From positions 124,001-188,000 of the forward strand of contig NZ_BILW01000002.1 in assembly GCF_004000765.1 (NCBI RefSeq): a DNA stretch of 64,000 bases. Direction: 5' to 3'. Position 1 is the stretch's first letter; every line of letters starts with the position of its first letter. Source of the stretch: Paenibacillus chondroitinus NBRC 15376 (GTDB lineage: Bacteria > Bacillota > Bacilli > Paenibacillales > NBRC-103111). The position numbers were made by a program, and so were the translations under genes. The notes below the pieces were generated by a model, which saw only the letters and a list, made by a program, of their open reading frames with translations, made no database searches and was not told the DNA's origin. Positions 1-7,793 of this stretch are shown in pieces.

Positions 1-89
1 ACAGGTATGTCGGATATGCGATGCGTACTTTTATTAAAACGCTTAGAGCCTACGTCGATGATGTCATCCAACAAGCGAAATCTTCGTAG
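1..89 (+). CDS. C-terminal end of an unidentified protein (5' partial)
   Basis: An open frame entering from the left edge ends at TAG 87-89. It encodes a helical, charged tail (RYVGYAMRTFIKTLRAYVDD, then VIQQAKSS). The amino-acid composition looks protein-like and the other frames are worse, but only 28 residues are visible, so no family can be named. A repeat array follows directly. Confidence is modest because a tail this short can arise by chance. Confidence 0.4.
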   Translation, partial: RYVGYAMRTFIKTLRAYVDDVIQQAKSS

Positions 90-169
90 GGGGATAAGGG
101 AAGACGCCTGCTGCATAGGTGAGTACGCGGTCCTCCACCGGCTTGCCTCTTGCGAGCAGAAGCTGTCGG

Positions 170-352
170 CTAACGGACTGAGTGGACTCTAATCGCCGCT
201 TTTGGGAGGGTTTTAGCTTCTAACGGACTCCAGTGCCGCTATTGGCCGTGAATTTGCCTAAAACAACGACAAAATCCAAAGATAACGCCGCCTCAGTCCG
301 TTAGCACCTCAAATTCAGCCGAATTCGGCAGAATAACGGCAGCTGAGTCCAT
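170..352. repeat. Four-unit intergenic repeat array (TAACGGACT family)
   Basis: Four related units are visible: two forward (near 172-200 and 220-243, each beginning CTAACGGACT) and two inverted (near 283-305, ending AGTCCGTTAG, and near 330-350). The two inner units form an inverted repeat of about 85 bp. Unit starts are roughly 48, 64 and 46 bp apart, similar to the other arrays in this window. This fills most of the gene-free stretch 90-415; I see no coding region there. Confidence 0.65.
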
Positions 353-415
353 AAAAAATGGCTATCCCTCCGTCATTCTCATGACTTCTGGAACAGCCTG
401 TTCGTAATTTATGTA

Positions 416-742
416 CTATGCCAAATAAAAAACTTCGCGCATCGGTTGAATCGGTACGGCTTCACGGAAGTCGAAGGAGCCAACGACCATTTTGCTCGTA
501 ATTGCATTCCATCGATTGCAAGCCTCACTCTCAGCCAAGTAAGCAAAAGCGGTTTCCAAATCATCGCATAAAAAGCAATAAAAGAATTGATTGCCATTTT
601 GGAAGATGGAGTAATCCCTGATTCCTGCTTTGCTGTGTTCTTCCATAATTTCTGGCCAAGGCGCCAAATGCATTCGGACGTATTCCTCCAGATCTTCCTC
701 CCGAATCGTCCATGTCCATGCGAACTTCCCGCTAGTGGTCAT
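416..742 (-). CDS. L-rhamnose mutarotase family protein (RhaM-like)
   Basis: A 108-residue cytoplasmic protein of the RhaM (DUF718) family, which interconverts the alpha and beta anomers of L-rhamnose before isomerisation. Family features visible are PWPEIMEEHSKAGIRDYSIF (a WPE motif followed by the G-I-x-x-Y-S-I-F strand), ESEACNRWNAITSKM in the second half, and the near-invariant C-terminal REVFYLA. The length matches the usual 104-110 residues. The start at 742 has GGGGAGAGGGTG upstream. It stands alone: no rhaA, rhaB or rhaD homologue is adjacent, so its sugar partner is inferred from the family only. Other dimeric ferredoxin-like-fold proteins are less likely because of the conserved C-terminus. 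Confidence 0.8.
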   Translation of the reverse strand: MTTSGKFAWTWTIREEDLEEYVRMHLAPWPEIMEEHSKAGIRDYSIFQNGNQFFYCFLCDDLETAFAYLAESEACNRWNAITSKMVVGSFDFREAVPIQPMREVFYLA

Positions 743-852
743 GCGTTACACCCTCTCCCCATTTATTGGATAACCGATTACTTTTACTTTACCGCGCTAA
801 GTCTGTCCCGTCAATGCTCATCCCCCTCAAAATAAAAATAAACAAAAAAAAA

Positions 853-875
853 GAAGTCACAAGGACTTCCGTTTT
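853..875. terminator. Rho-independent terminator, likely bidirectional
   Basis: A GAAGTC stem, ACAAG loop and GACTTC stem are flanked by an A9 run on the left and a T6 run on the right, so it can work for both strands. It lies beyond the end of the decayed MFS transporter gene on the minus strand. Confidence 0.7.
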
Positions 876-1321
876 TTCGCTTTTACATTTGTTTGAGACT
901 ACGAGATGCATATACAAACCAAACAAAAGAAGCAAAACAAAGCAGAGCAATAAACCCATATCCGCCAAATACATCATAGCACGCTCTCTCCCACATAGTT
1001 CATTGAAGCACCCGTGACCATACCGGAAAGCATAACCAGCGAGACATTGGGATTTTTTCTAAAAAAACGCAACGATGCCGCGACATACGTTTTAAAAGGG
1101 ATAGCTTTCTCAGCATCCGTGCCATCCGCACATTTCTGCGGCTCAATCAGCAGGAACTCCAGCATTAGGGCAATACCCGAACTGAGAAGCGATAGCCAGT
1201 AGTTCAGCTCAAGACCGAATTTACCAGCGAGCAGGCTCCCGCAAAGCTGTTTGCCGAACGATCCTCTCCGAAATCTGATTGGGTAGATGAACTCAACCGG
1301 ATGGGAGGTGCTCGTGAACAA
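870..1321 (-). pseudogene. Remnant of an MFS transporter
   Basis: The minus frame ending at 974 reads like the middle of a major-facilitator exporter: a transmembrane stretch (LELNYWLSLLSSGIALMLEF), a LIEPQ loop end, a cytoplasmic loop (VAASLRFFRKNPNVSLVML) and SGMVTGASMNYVG. It then stops. A different frame (977 down to about 880) continues with a hydrophobic helix (LLLCFVLLLLFGLYM) like a final transmembrane segment. The N-terminal half is missing; the open frame can be followed only a little upstream of 1321. I read this as a truncated gene with an internal deletion. The annotated limits are approximate. Confidence 0.65.
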
Positions 1322-1419
1322 CGAAACGTTACGTCTTAACAGGGAGGCCTTGCGAACTTGTTGAACCTCATCACTTGAGGATCTCCTCCATTCGTCAAAA
1401 TCTCATTTCGTTGAATAAT

Positions 1420-1893
1420 TTATTGGGATAATAATACCTTGTAAATTTTAATAACACTAAAATGCATGCCTTCATGATATAAATTAAAGCTGAGGAACTG
1501 CTCTAAGGATTCGAGTTTCATTCCTGCCGAAGTTGTATAAGGCGTCACGTTGTCTTGCAGCCGGTCACCCAGTTCACCGCTAATTCTCTCAATCTGATTT
1601 TTAAGCAGAAATTTCAACTCTGAGAGAGTAGGAACGACAATGTCCGATGGCGTAGTTAAAGGAGATGTCTTGTATTCAAATTGCTCCTTGAACCCCTGTG
1701 GTATTTGAACAGGCAGCTCCATGTATTGAAAAGCATACCTTTCCATGACGACATAAATGTGTCCCAACTGCCAACGGATTGAATTGCGGAATCCATTCGG
1801 AATCTGGTCCGCCGTCTCTTCCGAAATCCCTTCAACCGCTTGAAGAACTTGATTTCTAACGAATGCCAACTGCCTGAATAAGAAATGTTCCAA
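1420..1893 (-). CDS. DinB-family (bacillithiol-S-transferase-like fold) protein
   Basis: About 157 residues with the four-helix DinB/YfiT layout. Metal-ligand candidates are visible: His in WQLGHIYVVMERY in the first half and the His pair of LYHEGMHFSVI near the C-terminus. The family includes thiol-dependent metalloenzymes and DNA-damage-induced proteins of unknown activity, so the substrate is not known here. The reading frame opens at GTG 1902, but that codon sits inside the Shine-Dalgarno AAAGGAG. TTG at 1893, 8 bases after AAAGGAG, is the better start. It is a single gene, separated from the ThuA gene upstream by about 80 bp. Confidence 0.75.
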   Translation of the reverse strand: MEHFLFRQLAFVRNQVLQAVEGISEETADQIPNGFRNSIRWQLGHIYVVMERYAFQYMELPVQIPQGFKEQFEYKTSPLTTPSDIVVPTLSELKFLLKNQIERISGELGDRLQDNVTPYTTSAGMKLESLEQFLSFNLYHEGMHFSVIKIYKVLLSQ

Positions 1894-1971
1894 AATCCTC
1901 ACTCCTTTAACTCTTTTGGCCTATTGTAGCACACATCCCCATTAGGAAGTATATGGAAAAACAGCTTTATT

Positions 1972-2607
1972 CTACGCCTGCCTGCTCAACCAACGTGCGC
2001 TGTTTAGCACAAGACGTCGGTAGGCTTCAGGTTGGAAAGAAGGAGCATGATGTCCAGGCTGCAAATACACAACCTTTCCTAAACCATAAGCGTGCTCCCA
2101 TGCCGCGGGGTACCGTTTCCCTTCAAATTCAAACTCCATAAAAACCGTTTTCTTCGTAAAAGGATCAAATTCGAACAAGTACGGCTCTTCGTCCAAGTTG
2201 AAGTTATCGACACCTTCCAGTAAAGGATGCTCGGCGGCTGATCCATAATAAGCTAGTGGCTGGTAAGGAGGATGCCCCGTAAACTTGGCGCCGATCATCT
2301 GCAGCAGCTCATAGCTCCGCTGAAGTGAAATACCATTATGGATAACCAGCAGGCTGCCTCCTCCTGCCACATAGCGCAGTAGTCCTGCCGTTTGCTGCTG
2401 TGTCAGGTCTCGTTTCCAACAGTCCGTATAGGAAATACACAGTGGAAACTGGTTGTGATCCAGCTCCGACAAGACTTGATAGTTTTCCGTAGCGGTTAGC
2501 GCAAACTCGTCGCCAAGAATGGCTGCAAGCTGCTGCCTGGCAGGCTCCAGTGGATGCCAAGGAGCATCCGTGTTATCGCCGATCAGCATGACTTTGATCT
2601 CCCTCAT
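1972..2607 (-). CDS. ThuA-like domain protein (trehalose-utilisation family)
   Basis: About 211 residues covering one ThuA/DUF1037 glutamine-amidotransferase-like domain. The N-terminal strand is MREIKVMLIGDNTDAPWHP, a central strand is GGGSLLVIHNGIS, then GAKFTGHPPYQ, HPLLEGVDNF and a C-terminal GLGKVVYLQPGHHAPSF. These are the usual ThuA landmarks. Members often sit in sugar-utilisation operons, but the biochemical role is unsettled. The frame opens at 2634, inside the preceding SDR gene, but AAGGAGG lies 9-10 bases before ATG 2607, which I take as the start. It is the last gene of a minus-strand run with the SDR and rpiA. Confidence 0.75.
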   Translation of the reverse strand: MREIKVMLIGDNTDAPWHPLEPARQQLAAILGDEFALTATENYQVLSELDHNQFPLCISYTDCWKRDLTQQQTAGLLRYVAGGGSLLVIHNGISLQRSYELLQMIGAKFTGHPPYQPLAYYGSAAEHPLLEGVDNFNLDEEPYLFEFDPFTKKTVFMEFEFEGKRYPAAWEHAYGLGKVVYLQPGHHAPSFQPEAYRRLVLNSARWLSRQA

Positions 2608-2627
2608 ATGTCCTTCTCCTCCTTCCT

Positions 2628-3353
2628 TTACCAAGGCAGCTCTTTTCCGCTGTCGGCTTCGATATAAAGCGGCAGTGCCATAAGCTTGTCCTTGTGCTCT
2701 TCAATTCGATTCAAAATATTCGCGGCGGCTTCTTCCGATGTATAGGTGCCAGCCGGATTCCATGCGCCACTCATATATGATTTGACCCAGCCGGGGTGGA
2801 TCAGCAGGACGCGCCCGCCTTCTTTGCGAATTTTATTATGAATGACCGTGGACCCCATGTTCAGAGCCGACTTGGCCATACAGTAACCGAACCATGCATC
2901 CCGATGGCTGTTCGCTATGCTGCCCGCTTCGGAGGATATGTTAACAATCAGCTTGCCGCCATTCATGATCGGCTCCAGTAAGTTATTGGCCATGCGAATA
3001 GCGCCAAGCGCTGACACATTATACACTCGCTGAATCTCTTCGAAATCAAGGTCATCTTCAATCGTCTTCACCGTATCGCCGAGAATGGCGGCATTGTTGA
3101 TCAAAAACTCCAATTGATTGGACTTGCTTTTGATATAACGAGCTGCTTCCTTGACACTTTCGTCAGATCCCACATCCAGTTTGAAAACGTGCAGTTGACT
3201 CGGAAATTGAGCTCCAAGCTTGGTCAACTCCTCGTTATTGCCCAGAATGCCGCCAGCAAAAACGGTGTATCCCTGATGAAGTAAAGCTTCAGTAATCGCA
3301 AGTCCAATCCCTCTGTCCGTTCCGGTTACACAAACTGCTTTGTTCAACAACAT
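2628..3353 (-). CDS. SDR-family oxidoreductase
   Basis: A 241-residue classical short-chain dehydrogenase. It has the Rossmann nucleotide-binding motif TGTDRGIG near residues 10-17, LDVGSD (cofactor loop), LINNAA near residue 87, catalytic Ser in NISSEAGS and the YCMAK (YxxxK) pair, and HPGWV after strand six. The substrate is unknown. ATG 3353 lies directly against GGGGG. A TTG at 3347 would have slightly better ribosome-site spacing, so the start is uncertain by two codons. It follows rpiA by 26 bp and overlaps the region of the ThuA ribosome site, so co-transcription with both is likely. Confidence 0.85.
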   Translation of the reverse strand: MLLNKAVCVTGTDRGIGLAITEALLHQGYTVFAGGILGNNEELTKLGAQFPSQLHVFKLDVGSDESVKEAARYIKSKSNQLEFLINNAAILGDTVKTIEDDLDFEEIQRVYNVSALGAIRMANNLLEPIMNGGKLIVNISSEAGSIANSHRDAWFGYCMAKSALNMGSTVIHNKIRKEGGRVLLIHPGWVKSYMSGAWNPAGTYTSEEAAANILNRIEEHKDKLMALPLYIEADSGKELPW

Positions 3354-3379
3354 CCCCCAGCTCCCATCATTCCTAGTTA

Positions 3380-4072
3380 TTAGACAAGCTTTAGCTCTTC
3401 CACAGATCCGTCTTGATAACCAACGATGACTCTCGTTGCCATCTTAATAAATAACCCATTATCGACGACGCCCGGAATATGGTTGATGGCATCATGGCAT
3501 TCACTTGGACTTTTAATCTGCTTAAAATCACAATCCAGGATGTAATTGCCATTATCCGTCGTAAAAGGCTGCTGATCCATCATTCTCAGCTTTGGTTCAC
3601 ATCCAAGCGCGCTAAGCTTGTTGCGTGTAAGCTCATAACCAAACTTCACAACTTCAACCGGCAAATGGAATTTCCCCAACTGGTCGACAACCTTGCTTTC
3701 ATCAACAACGACAATAAGCTGTTTGCTGGATGAAGCGATGATTTTCTCACGGAGCAGCGCGCCGCCCCCGCCTTTGACCAGATTCCACGCACCGTCAACT
3801 TCGTCAGCGCCATCAATCGTTACATCTATCTCCTCTAGTTCAGAAAAAGGAATCAAGGGAATTCCAAGCTCTTTAGCCAAGTTCTCGGATTGTACGGAAG
3901 TTGCCACTGCCTTGATTTGCAGCCCGCTCAGAACTCGCTTGCCAATTTGTTGAATAGCCCAATAAGCTGTGGAGCCCGTGCCCAAGCCTACTGTCATACC
4001 ATCCTGAATATACTCCACTGCTTTTTCGGCGGCAGTTCGCTTGGGATTACTACTCTCATGATTCATCTGCAA
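3380..4072 (-). CDS. rpiA: Ribose-5-phosphate isomerase A
   Basis: A 230-residue protein that interconverts ribose-5-phosphate and ribulose-5-phosphate in the pentose phosphate pathway. Family motifs are all present: GLGTGSTAYW near residues 29-38, TIDGADEVD (phosphate and substrate contact), LVKGGGGALLREKI with the catalytic Lys and Glu, and KFGYE. The length is normal. Two starts are possible: TTG 4072, seven bases after AAGGGA, or ATG 4066. Either way it overlaps the 3' end of the helix-hairpin-helix gene, suggesting translational coupling. It lies within a minus-strand run that starts with a MocR-type regulator. Confidence 0.95.
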   Translation of the reverse strand: MQMNHESSNPKRTAAEKAVEYIQDGMTVGLGTGSTAYWAIQQIGKRVLSGLQIKAVATSVQSENLAKELGIPLIPFSELEEIDVTIDGADEVDGAWNLVKGGGGALLREKIIASSSKQLIVVVDESKVVDQLGKFHLPVEVVKFGYELTRNKLSALGCEPKLRMMDQQPFTTDNGNYILDCDFKQIKSPSECHDAINHIPGVVDNGLFIKMATRVIVGYQDGSVEELKLV

Positions 4073-4286
4073 ATGTCAGTCCCTTCTCGGCAAGCGCACG
4101 GCGAAGAGGATCCAGCGACTTGGGTCCCATGCCATGCAGCTTCATAATCTCTTTCTCGGTTGTTTTGCTAAGTTGTTCAAGCCTGTGATATCCGGCGCCT
4201 GCGAGTGCACGAAGGGCAGGATTTGAAAGCTTAGGCAGGTCTGATTGCTCGTCTTCCTTATTCATCTGCGTGTCATTCGTTAACAT
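4056..4286 (-). CDS. Small helix-hairpin-helix protein (RNA polymerase alpha-CTD-like)
   Basis: About 76 residues from ATG 4286, which has AAAGGTGAGCGAGG upstream; the frame itself opens at 4319. The core, LPKLSNPALRALAGAGYHRL then LSKTTEKEIMKLHGMGPKSL, is the helix-hairpin-helix arrangement found in the C-terminal domain of RNA polymerase alpha and in many short 'DNA-binding' proteins of Bacillales. A role in DNA or protein binding is inferred. It begins 7 bp after the MocR-type regulator gene ends and overlaps the start of rpiA, so all three are probably one transcript. Confidence 0.75.
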   Translation of the reverse strand: MLTNDTQMNKEDEQSDLPKLSNPALRALAGAGYHRLEQLSKTTEKEIMKLHGMGPKSLDPLRRALAEKGLTFADES

Positions 4287-4293
4287 ACCTCGC

Positions 4294-5754
4294 TCACCTT
4301 TCCAATCTTTTTTTCCCAACCAAATCTCGAATTAAAATCGCTACTCGCTCAAGTCCCCATTCCAGCTCATGCAGCTTGGCATAGGCGTACGAGATGCGCA
4401 AATAGTTGCCTGTAAGTCGATTATAAATCGAACCCGGATTTAACAAAACACCCTCTTTGAAAGCTCGCTCGAACAGGATTTGCATCGGAACATCGACTGT
4501 TAGCTGTACCCAAATGTAGAAACCTCCCTTCGGAACTGACCAAGTGGCGATCCCAGTGAAAAAAGCTTGGAGCAGCTCCACTGTCCTATCCCTTCTCAAC
4601 TTTAGCTGTATCCTGATCGTCAGAAGATGCTCCTGATACAACCCTCTTCCCAGCCACTCCGCTGCAGCCCATTGAGAGACAGAACTCGAACCGTAGTCAT
4701 TCTGCATTTTAATATCCGCTAATCGTTCGATAACAGGTTCCGGAGCAACCACCCAACCAATGCGAAGCCCTGGACTTAACGTCTTGGACAGTGTCCCCAG
4801 ATACAGGACAAGTGCATGAGGGTCCCTCGCTTTAAGTGGCAAAGGAGGCGGTTCATCAAACCATAGCTCCCTATACGCGTCATCCTCAATAATCGGGAGA
4901 CCTTCGTCCGCGCAAGCATTCATTAGCATCTGGCGCCTTCCTTCGGGCATCAAAATGCCGGTTGGATTTTGAAAAGTAGGAATTGTGTAGAGCAGCGAAG
5001 CGTTATAGCCCTTTTTGTGGCGCGCAATCTGGTTCGTAAGCAGGCCATCCTCATCCATGGGTAACCCTACAAGCTTAATATGGTTCGACTGAAAAACATG
5101 GACAGAATACAAGTAGGACGGCTTTTCTAAAAGAATCGAAGAACCTCGCGGCAGCAGCCCGATTGAGATGAGCTGTAAAGCTTGAAGAGCCCCGGAGACG
5201 ATCAGGATGTTCGATGGCGAAGTATGGACGCCAATGCCTTTCAGGTAGGCTGCCAGCTGTTTGCGCAAATAAAGATTCCCCTTCGGCTCTTCATATCCTA
5301 AGAGGAACGAATTCGTCGAGCTTTCGGCGAAAATCTCCTTCATCCGCTCCGATGGCAGCAAATCCGGCGAAAGCTCCCCGGTTCCAAGCCGAATGATACC
5401 TTCTTGAAATTCCGCCCGATTAATGTGCTGGATCGTCGGCTGGTTGGGATAGTGTGCTCCAGCTTGTACATACGAGCTCCAGTCTGGAGGAGGAGAAGCC
5501 GTTAACAGGTTCCAAGAGTTATTAATAACTCTCGTTCCGCCTTTGGTATTGCCCTCTAATAGCCCATCAGCAATCAAATCGCTGATCGCCGTGACCACCG
5601 TGCTGCGGTTCACGCCAAAATGCTCAGCCAAAGCCCGCTGCGATGGAATTTTGGTCCCCACCGCCCATTCACCCAGCGATATTTTATGGATAATAAACTC
5701 TTTGATCTGTTGATATAACGGAGTTTCAGATGATAAATCAGGTCGCCAATCCAT
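4294..5754 (-). CDS. MocR-type regulator (GntR helix-turn-helix plus aminotransferase domain)
   Basis: A 486-residue protein with an N-terminal GntR winged helix-turn-helix (about residues 10-75: RALAEHFGVNRSTVVTAISD) fused to a fold-I aminotransferase-like domain (about 110-480). The PLP-binding Lys is in LGTLSKTLSPGLRIGWV, with EDDAYRELWF before it. Regulators of this class sense PLP or amino compounds and often control a divergent gene. Here the divergent gene is a LysE-type exporter 120 bp away. The start at 5754 has AAGGAGG upstream. An enzymatic role is less likely given the DNA-binding domain. Confidence 0.9.
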   Translation of the reverse strand: MDWRPDLSSETPLYQQIKEFIIHKISLGEWAVGTKIPSQRALAEHFGVNRSTVVTAISDLIADGLLEGNTKGGTRVINNSWNLLTASPPPDWSSYVQAGAHYPNQPTIQHINRAEFQEGIIRLGTGELSPDLLPSERMKEIFAESSTNSFLLGYEEPKGNLYLRKQLAAYLKGIGVHTSPSNILIVSGALQALQLISIGLLPRGSSILLEKPSYLYSVHVFQSNHIKLVGLPMDEDGLLTNQIARHKKGYNASLLYTIPTFQNPTGILMPEGRRQMLMNACADEGLPIIEDDAYRELWFDEPPPLPLKARDPHALVLYLGTLSKTLSPGLRIGWVVAPEPVIERLADIKMQNDYGSSSVSQWAAAEWLGRGLYQEHLLTIRIQLKLRRDRTVELLQAFFTGIATWSVPKGGFYIWVQLTVDVPMQILFERAFKEGVLLNPGSIYNRLTGNYLRISYAYAKLHELEWGLERVAILIRDLVGKKRLER

Positions 5755-5877
5755 CGTTTCCTCCTTCCTTACAGCTCCACTATATCATTTGGTTGGGGTC
5801 GATGCCATCCATTTGGACGGAGACAAATATCAAAATCCCTCTATACTAAGTAAGAATTCGACAGCTAGATTGGAGTG

Positions 5878-6501
5878 ATGATTTTGTTTCAAACGATTTT
5901 ACATGCGGTTGTTTTGGGCTTTGGACTTATTTTACCGGTTGGGGTGCAAAATGTTTTTGTGTTTAATCAAGGCGCCACCCAGCGCACCTTCCTTGGGGCA
6001 TTGCCCGTTATTCTCACAGCTTCCCTCTGTGATACCATCCTTATTCTCGCAGCGGTATTCGGAGTTTCCCTTATCGTGTTAACTTTTTCGTGGCTGCAAG
6101 CGGCATTGTATGGAATCGGCTGCGTCTTCCTGCTCTATATGGGCTGGGTGCTTTGGCGCAGTAACCCGAGCAGCTCTTCTTCTACCCGGCAAACGGAGGA
6201 GGTGCCGCAGCCGAAAAAGCAAATTTTATTCGCGGCTTCCGTCTCCTTACTGAATCCCCACGCTATTTTAGATACGATTGGAGTTATTGGCACAAATTCA
6301 TTGAACTATGCCGGCGGGGACAAATGGGTGTTCATGATCAGCATCGTGTGCGTGTCATGGCTGTGGTTTTTTGGATTAGCCTTTGCAGGACGGCTCATTG
6401 GTAAACACGATACAAGCGGGCGTTTTATTGCGAGATTAAATAAAGTGTCGGCTTGCATGATATGGGGCGTGGCCGTGTATATGGGTTTGCAGTTTTTGTG
6501 A
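5878..6501 (+). CDS. LysE/ArgO-type amino-acid exporter
   Basis: About 208 residues with six predicted transmembrane segments. The N-terminus has the LysE hallmark LGFGLILPVGVQNVFVFNQG, and a central hydrophilic loop (residues about 98-115) contains SSSSSTRQTEEVPQPKK. VSLLNPHAILDTIG matches the conserved LNPxAxLD motif. Proteins of this family export basic or other amino acids. GTG 5875 and ATG 5878 lie too close to GGAG at 5872; TTG 5884 would have 8-base spacing and may be the real start. The gene is divergent from the MocR-type regulator, which probably controls it. Confidence 0.85.
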   Translation: MILFQTILHAVVLGFGLILPVGVQNVFVFNQGATQRTFLGALPVILTASLCDTILILAAVFGVSLIVLTFSWLQAALYGIGCVFLLYMGWVLWRSNPSSSSSTRQTEEVPQPKKQILFAASVSLLNPHAILDTIGVIGTNSLNYAGGDKWVFMISIVCVSWLWFFGLAFAGRLIGKHDTSGRFIARLNKVSACMIWGVAVYMGLQFL

Positions 6502-6614
6502 GCTGCGGGGAAAAGATGCATGCTACCCAATTCAATGCATATGGCTGACTCAGCCGATATGCGAGAACTGTAGCATCCGGATGCTGATGGAATCTCATGC
6601 TGGCGCAGCAGTTC

Positions 6615-6800
6615 CGTTGGATGAAATCCAACGAAAACTGCAATTTCGCCACACAATGCGCCGGTTGATTGGATAAAATCCAATCGGGCTTGTGAAATTC
6701 ACCTCAATTAGCGCTGAAATTAGACCTCGCATTGGAATATGTCCAATGAAACGTGGGATTTGCGCATTTTTAGGCTGATTTCATTGGAATTTGTCCAATG
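6615..6800. repeat. Array of four palindromes (TTGGA...TCCAA family)
   Basis: Four 19-bp perfect or near-perfect palindromes lie at 6615-6633 (CGTTGGATGAAATCCAACG), 6667-6685, 6730-6748 and 6782-6800. Their starts are 52, 63 and 52 bp apart. A second, three-unit copy of the family is at 25034-25166. Part of the gene-free stretch 6502-7793. Confidence 0.8.
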
Positions 6801-6820
6801 AAAGCAGCTGCTGAGGTGGT

Positions 6821-6868
6821 GTTGGGGTGTTGGGGTGTTGGGGTGTTGGGGTGTTGGGGTGTTGGGGT
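6821..6868 (+). repeat. G-rich 8-bp tandem repeat, six copies of GTTGGGGT
   Basis: Six head-to-tail copies of GTTGGGGT give six GGGG runs at 8-bp spacing on the plus strand. Such a tract can in principle fold as a G-quadruplex. It is followed to about 6960 by degenerate GAGTAG-rich sequence. No gene is seen here. Confidence 0.85.
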
Positions 6869-7034
6869 AAGGTGAGTAGGAGTAATACTGAGTAGGAATG
6901 TAGAAGTGCAGTTGAGTAGAAGTCAAGGAGAGTAGCTGAGTAAATGTAGGCGAGCGAGTAATGAGCCGTACGTCCGCTTTATTTAGCGTTGCACCTCACC
7001 TCCACCCCGATGAACACATTAAAGCCCACTCCCC

Positions 7035-7217
7035 GTTGTATTTTTTACAACATACAGACGCTTTTTACGCTGCAAACTCATCTTCATTGCACAAAATACA
7101 ATCATTTGAACCCGAAATGACAAAAAAGTGCCCATTTCATGCGAAATGGTTGTATAAACTACAACATAGACGAGTAAAAAGCCAGATAGACACCCATTTG
7201 GTTGTACAAACTGCAAT
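7035..7217. repeat. Array of four palindromes (GTTGTA...TACAAC family)
   Basis: Palindromic units lie at 7035-7051 (GTTGTATTTTTTACAAC), about 7086-7102 (degenerate, ATTG...CAAT), 7149-7165 (GTTGTATAAACTACAAC) and 7201-7217 (degenerate). Starts are 51, 63 and 52 bp apart, the same spacing as the neighbouring TTGGA array although the unit sequence is different. Confidence 0.7.
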
Positions 7218-7335
7218 GTAGTGCAGTGTGGCACCAAGGAGCACTGCCTTTATTCCACTGTATGGCCACCTCTCTACCTCGCTTCTCTTCTCACTACTCT
7301 ACTCTTTCCCCTCTCCACTCTTCGCCACAACTAGT

Positions 7336-7600
7336 TTACTCACTCTACTCTTCAACCCTCCTCTTGCTACTCTACACATTCCCCTCCTCACTCTTCGCCA
7401 CTACGACTCTACTCACCCTACTCCTCAACCCGCTTCTCGCTACTCCACTCATTCCCCCTACATTCTGCACCACTGCTACTCTACTCACCCTACTCCCCAA
7501 CCCGCTTCTCGCTACTCCACTTATTCCCCCCACATTCTGCGCCACTACGACTCTAATCACACAACTCCCCATCCCGCTTCTCACTTTACTCCAAACTCAT
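7336..7600. repeat. 72-bp tandem repeat, C/T-rich, about 3.5 units
   Basis: The segment beginning CTACTCACCCTACTCC recurs at 7409 and 7481, with weaker copies at about 7336 and 7553, a constant 72-bp step. The whole region 7260-7680 is strongly C and T biased on the plus strand. Because 72 is a multiple of three, two plus frames stay open through it, but there is no ribosome site at their starts and the translation is low-complexity, so I do not call a gene. Confidence 0.75.
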
Positions 7601-7752
7601 CCCATCACTTCTCTACATACTCCTCCTCTCACTCCACTCCAAAACTTCTCTCCTCTTGTCCTCCCCCAATCTCCTAAAAATACTACAAAAAAACCTAAAA
7701 GCAATGGCGTACCAGCCCAAACGCTGGGACGCTATACTTAAGTCAATCCAAA

Positions 7753-7766
7753 TGAAAGCACTTACA
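7753..7766 (+). promoter_or_regulatory. cre-like site (CcpA) upstream of the TRAP genes
   Basis: TGAAAGCACTTACA matches the Bacillus cre consensus TGWAANCGNTNWCA except for A in place of G in the central CG. It lies 28 bp before the first TRAP gene, where binding would block transcription. This suggests catabolite repression of the transporter. Confidence 0.5.
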
Positions 7767-7793
7767 AAATAAGAGAAGGGAGGTCGCTTTACG

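Noticed and set aside
6615..7217. Regularly spaced palindromes as a CRISPR array
   Set aside because: Units are short self-complementary palindromes with uneven 52/63 spacing, no constant direct repeat with unique spacers, and no cas genes nearby.
7202..7741. Two long overlapping plus-strand open frames in the C/T-rich tandem repeat
   Set aside because: No ribosome site, low-complexity translation, and frames stay open only because the repeat unit is 72 bp.
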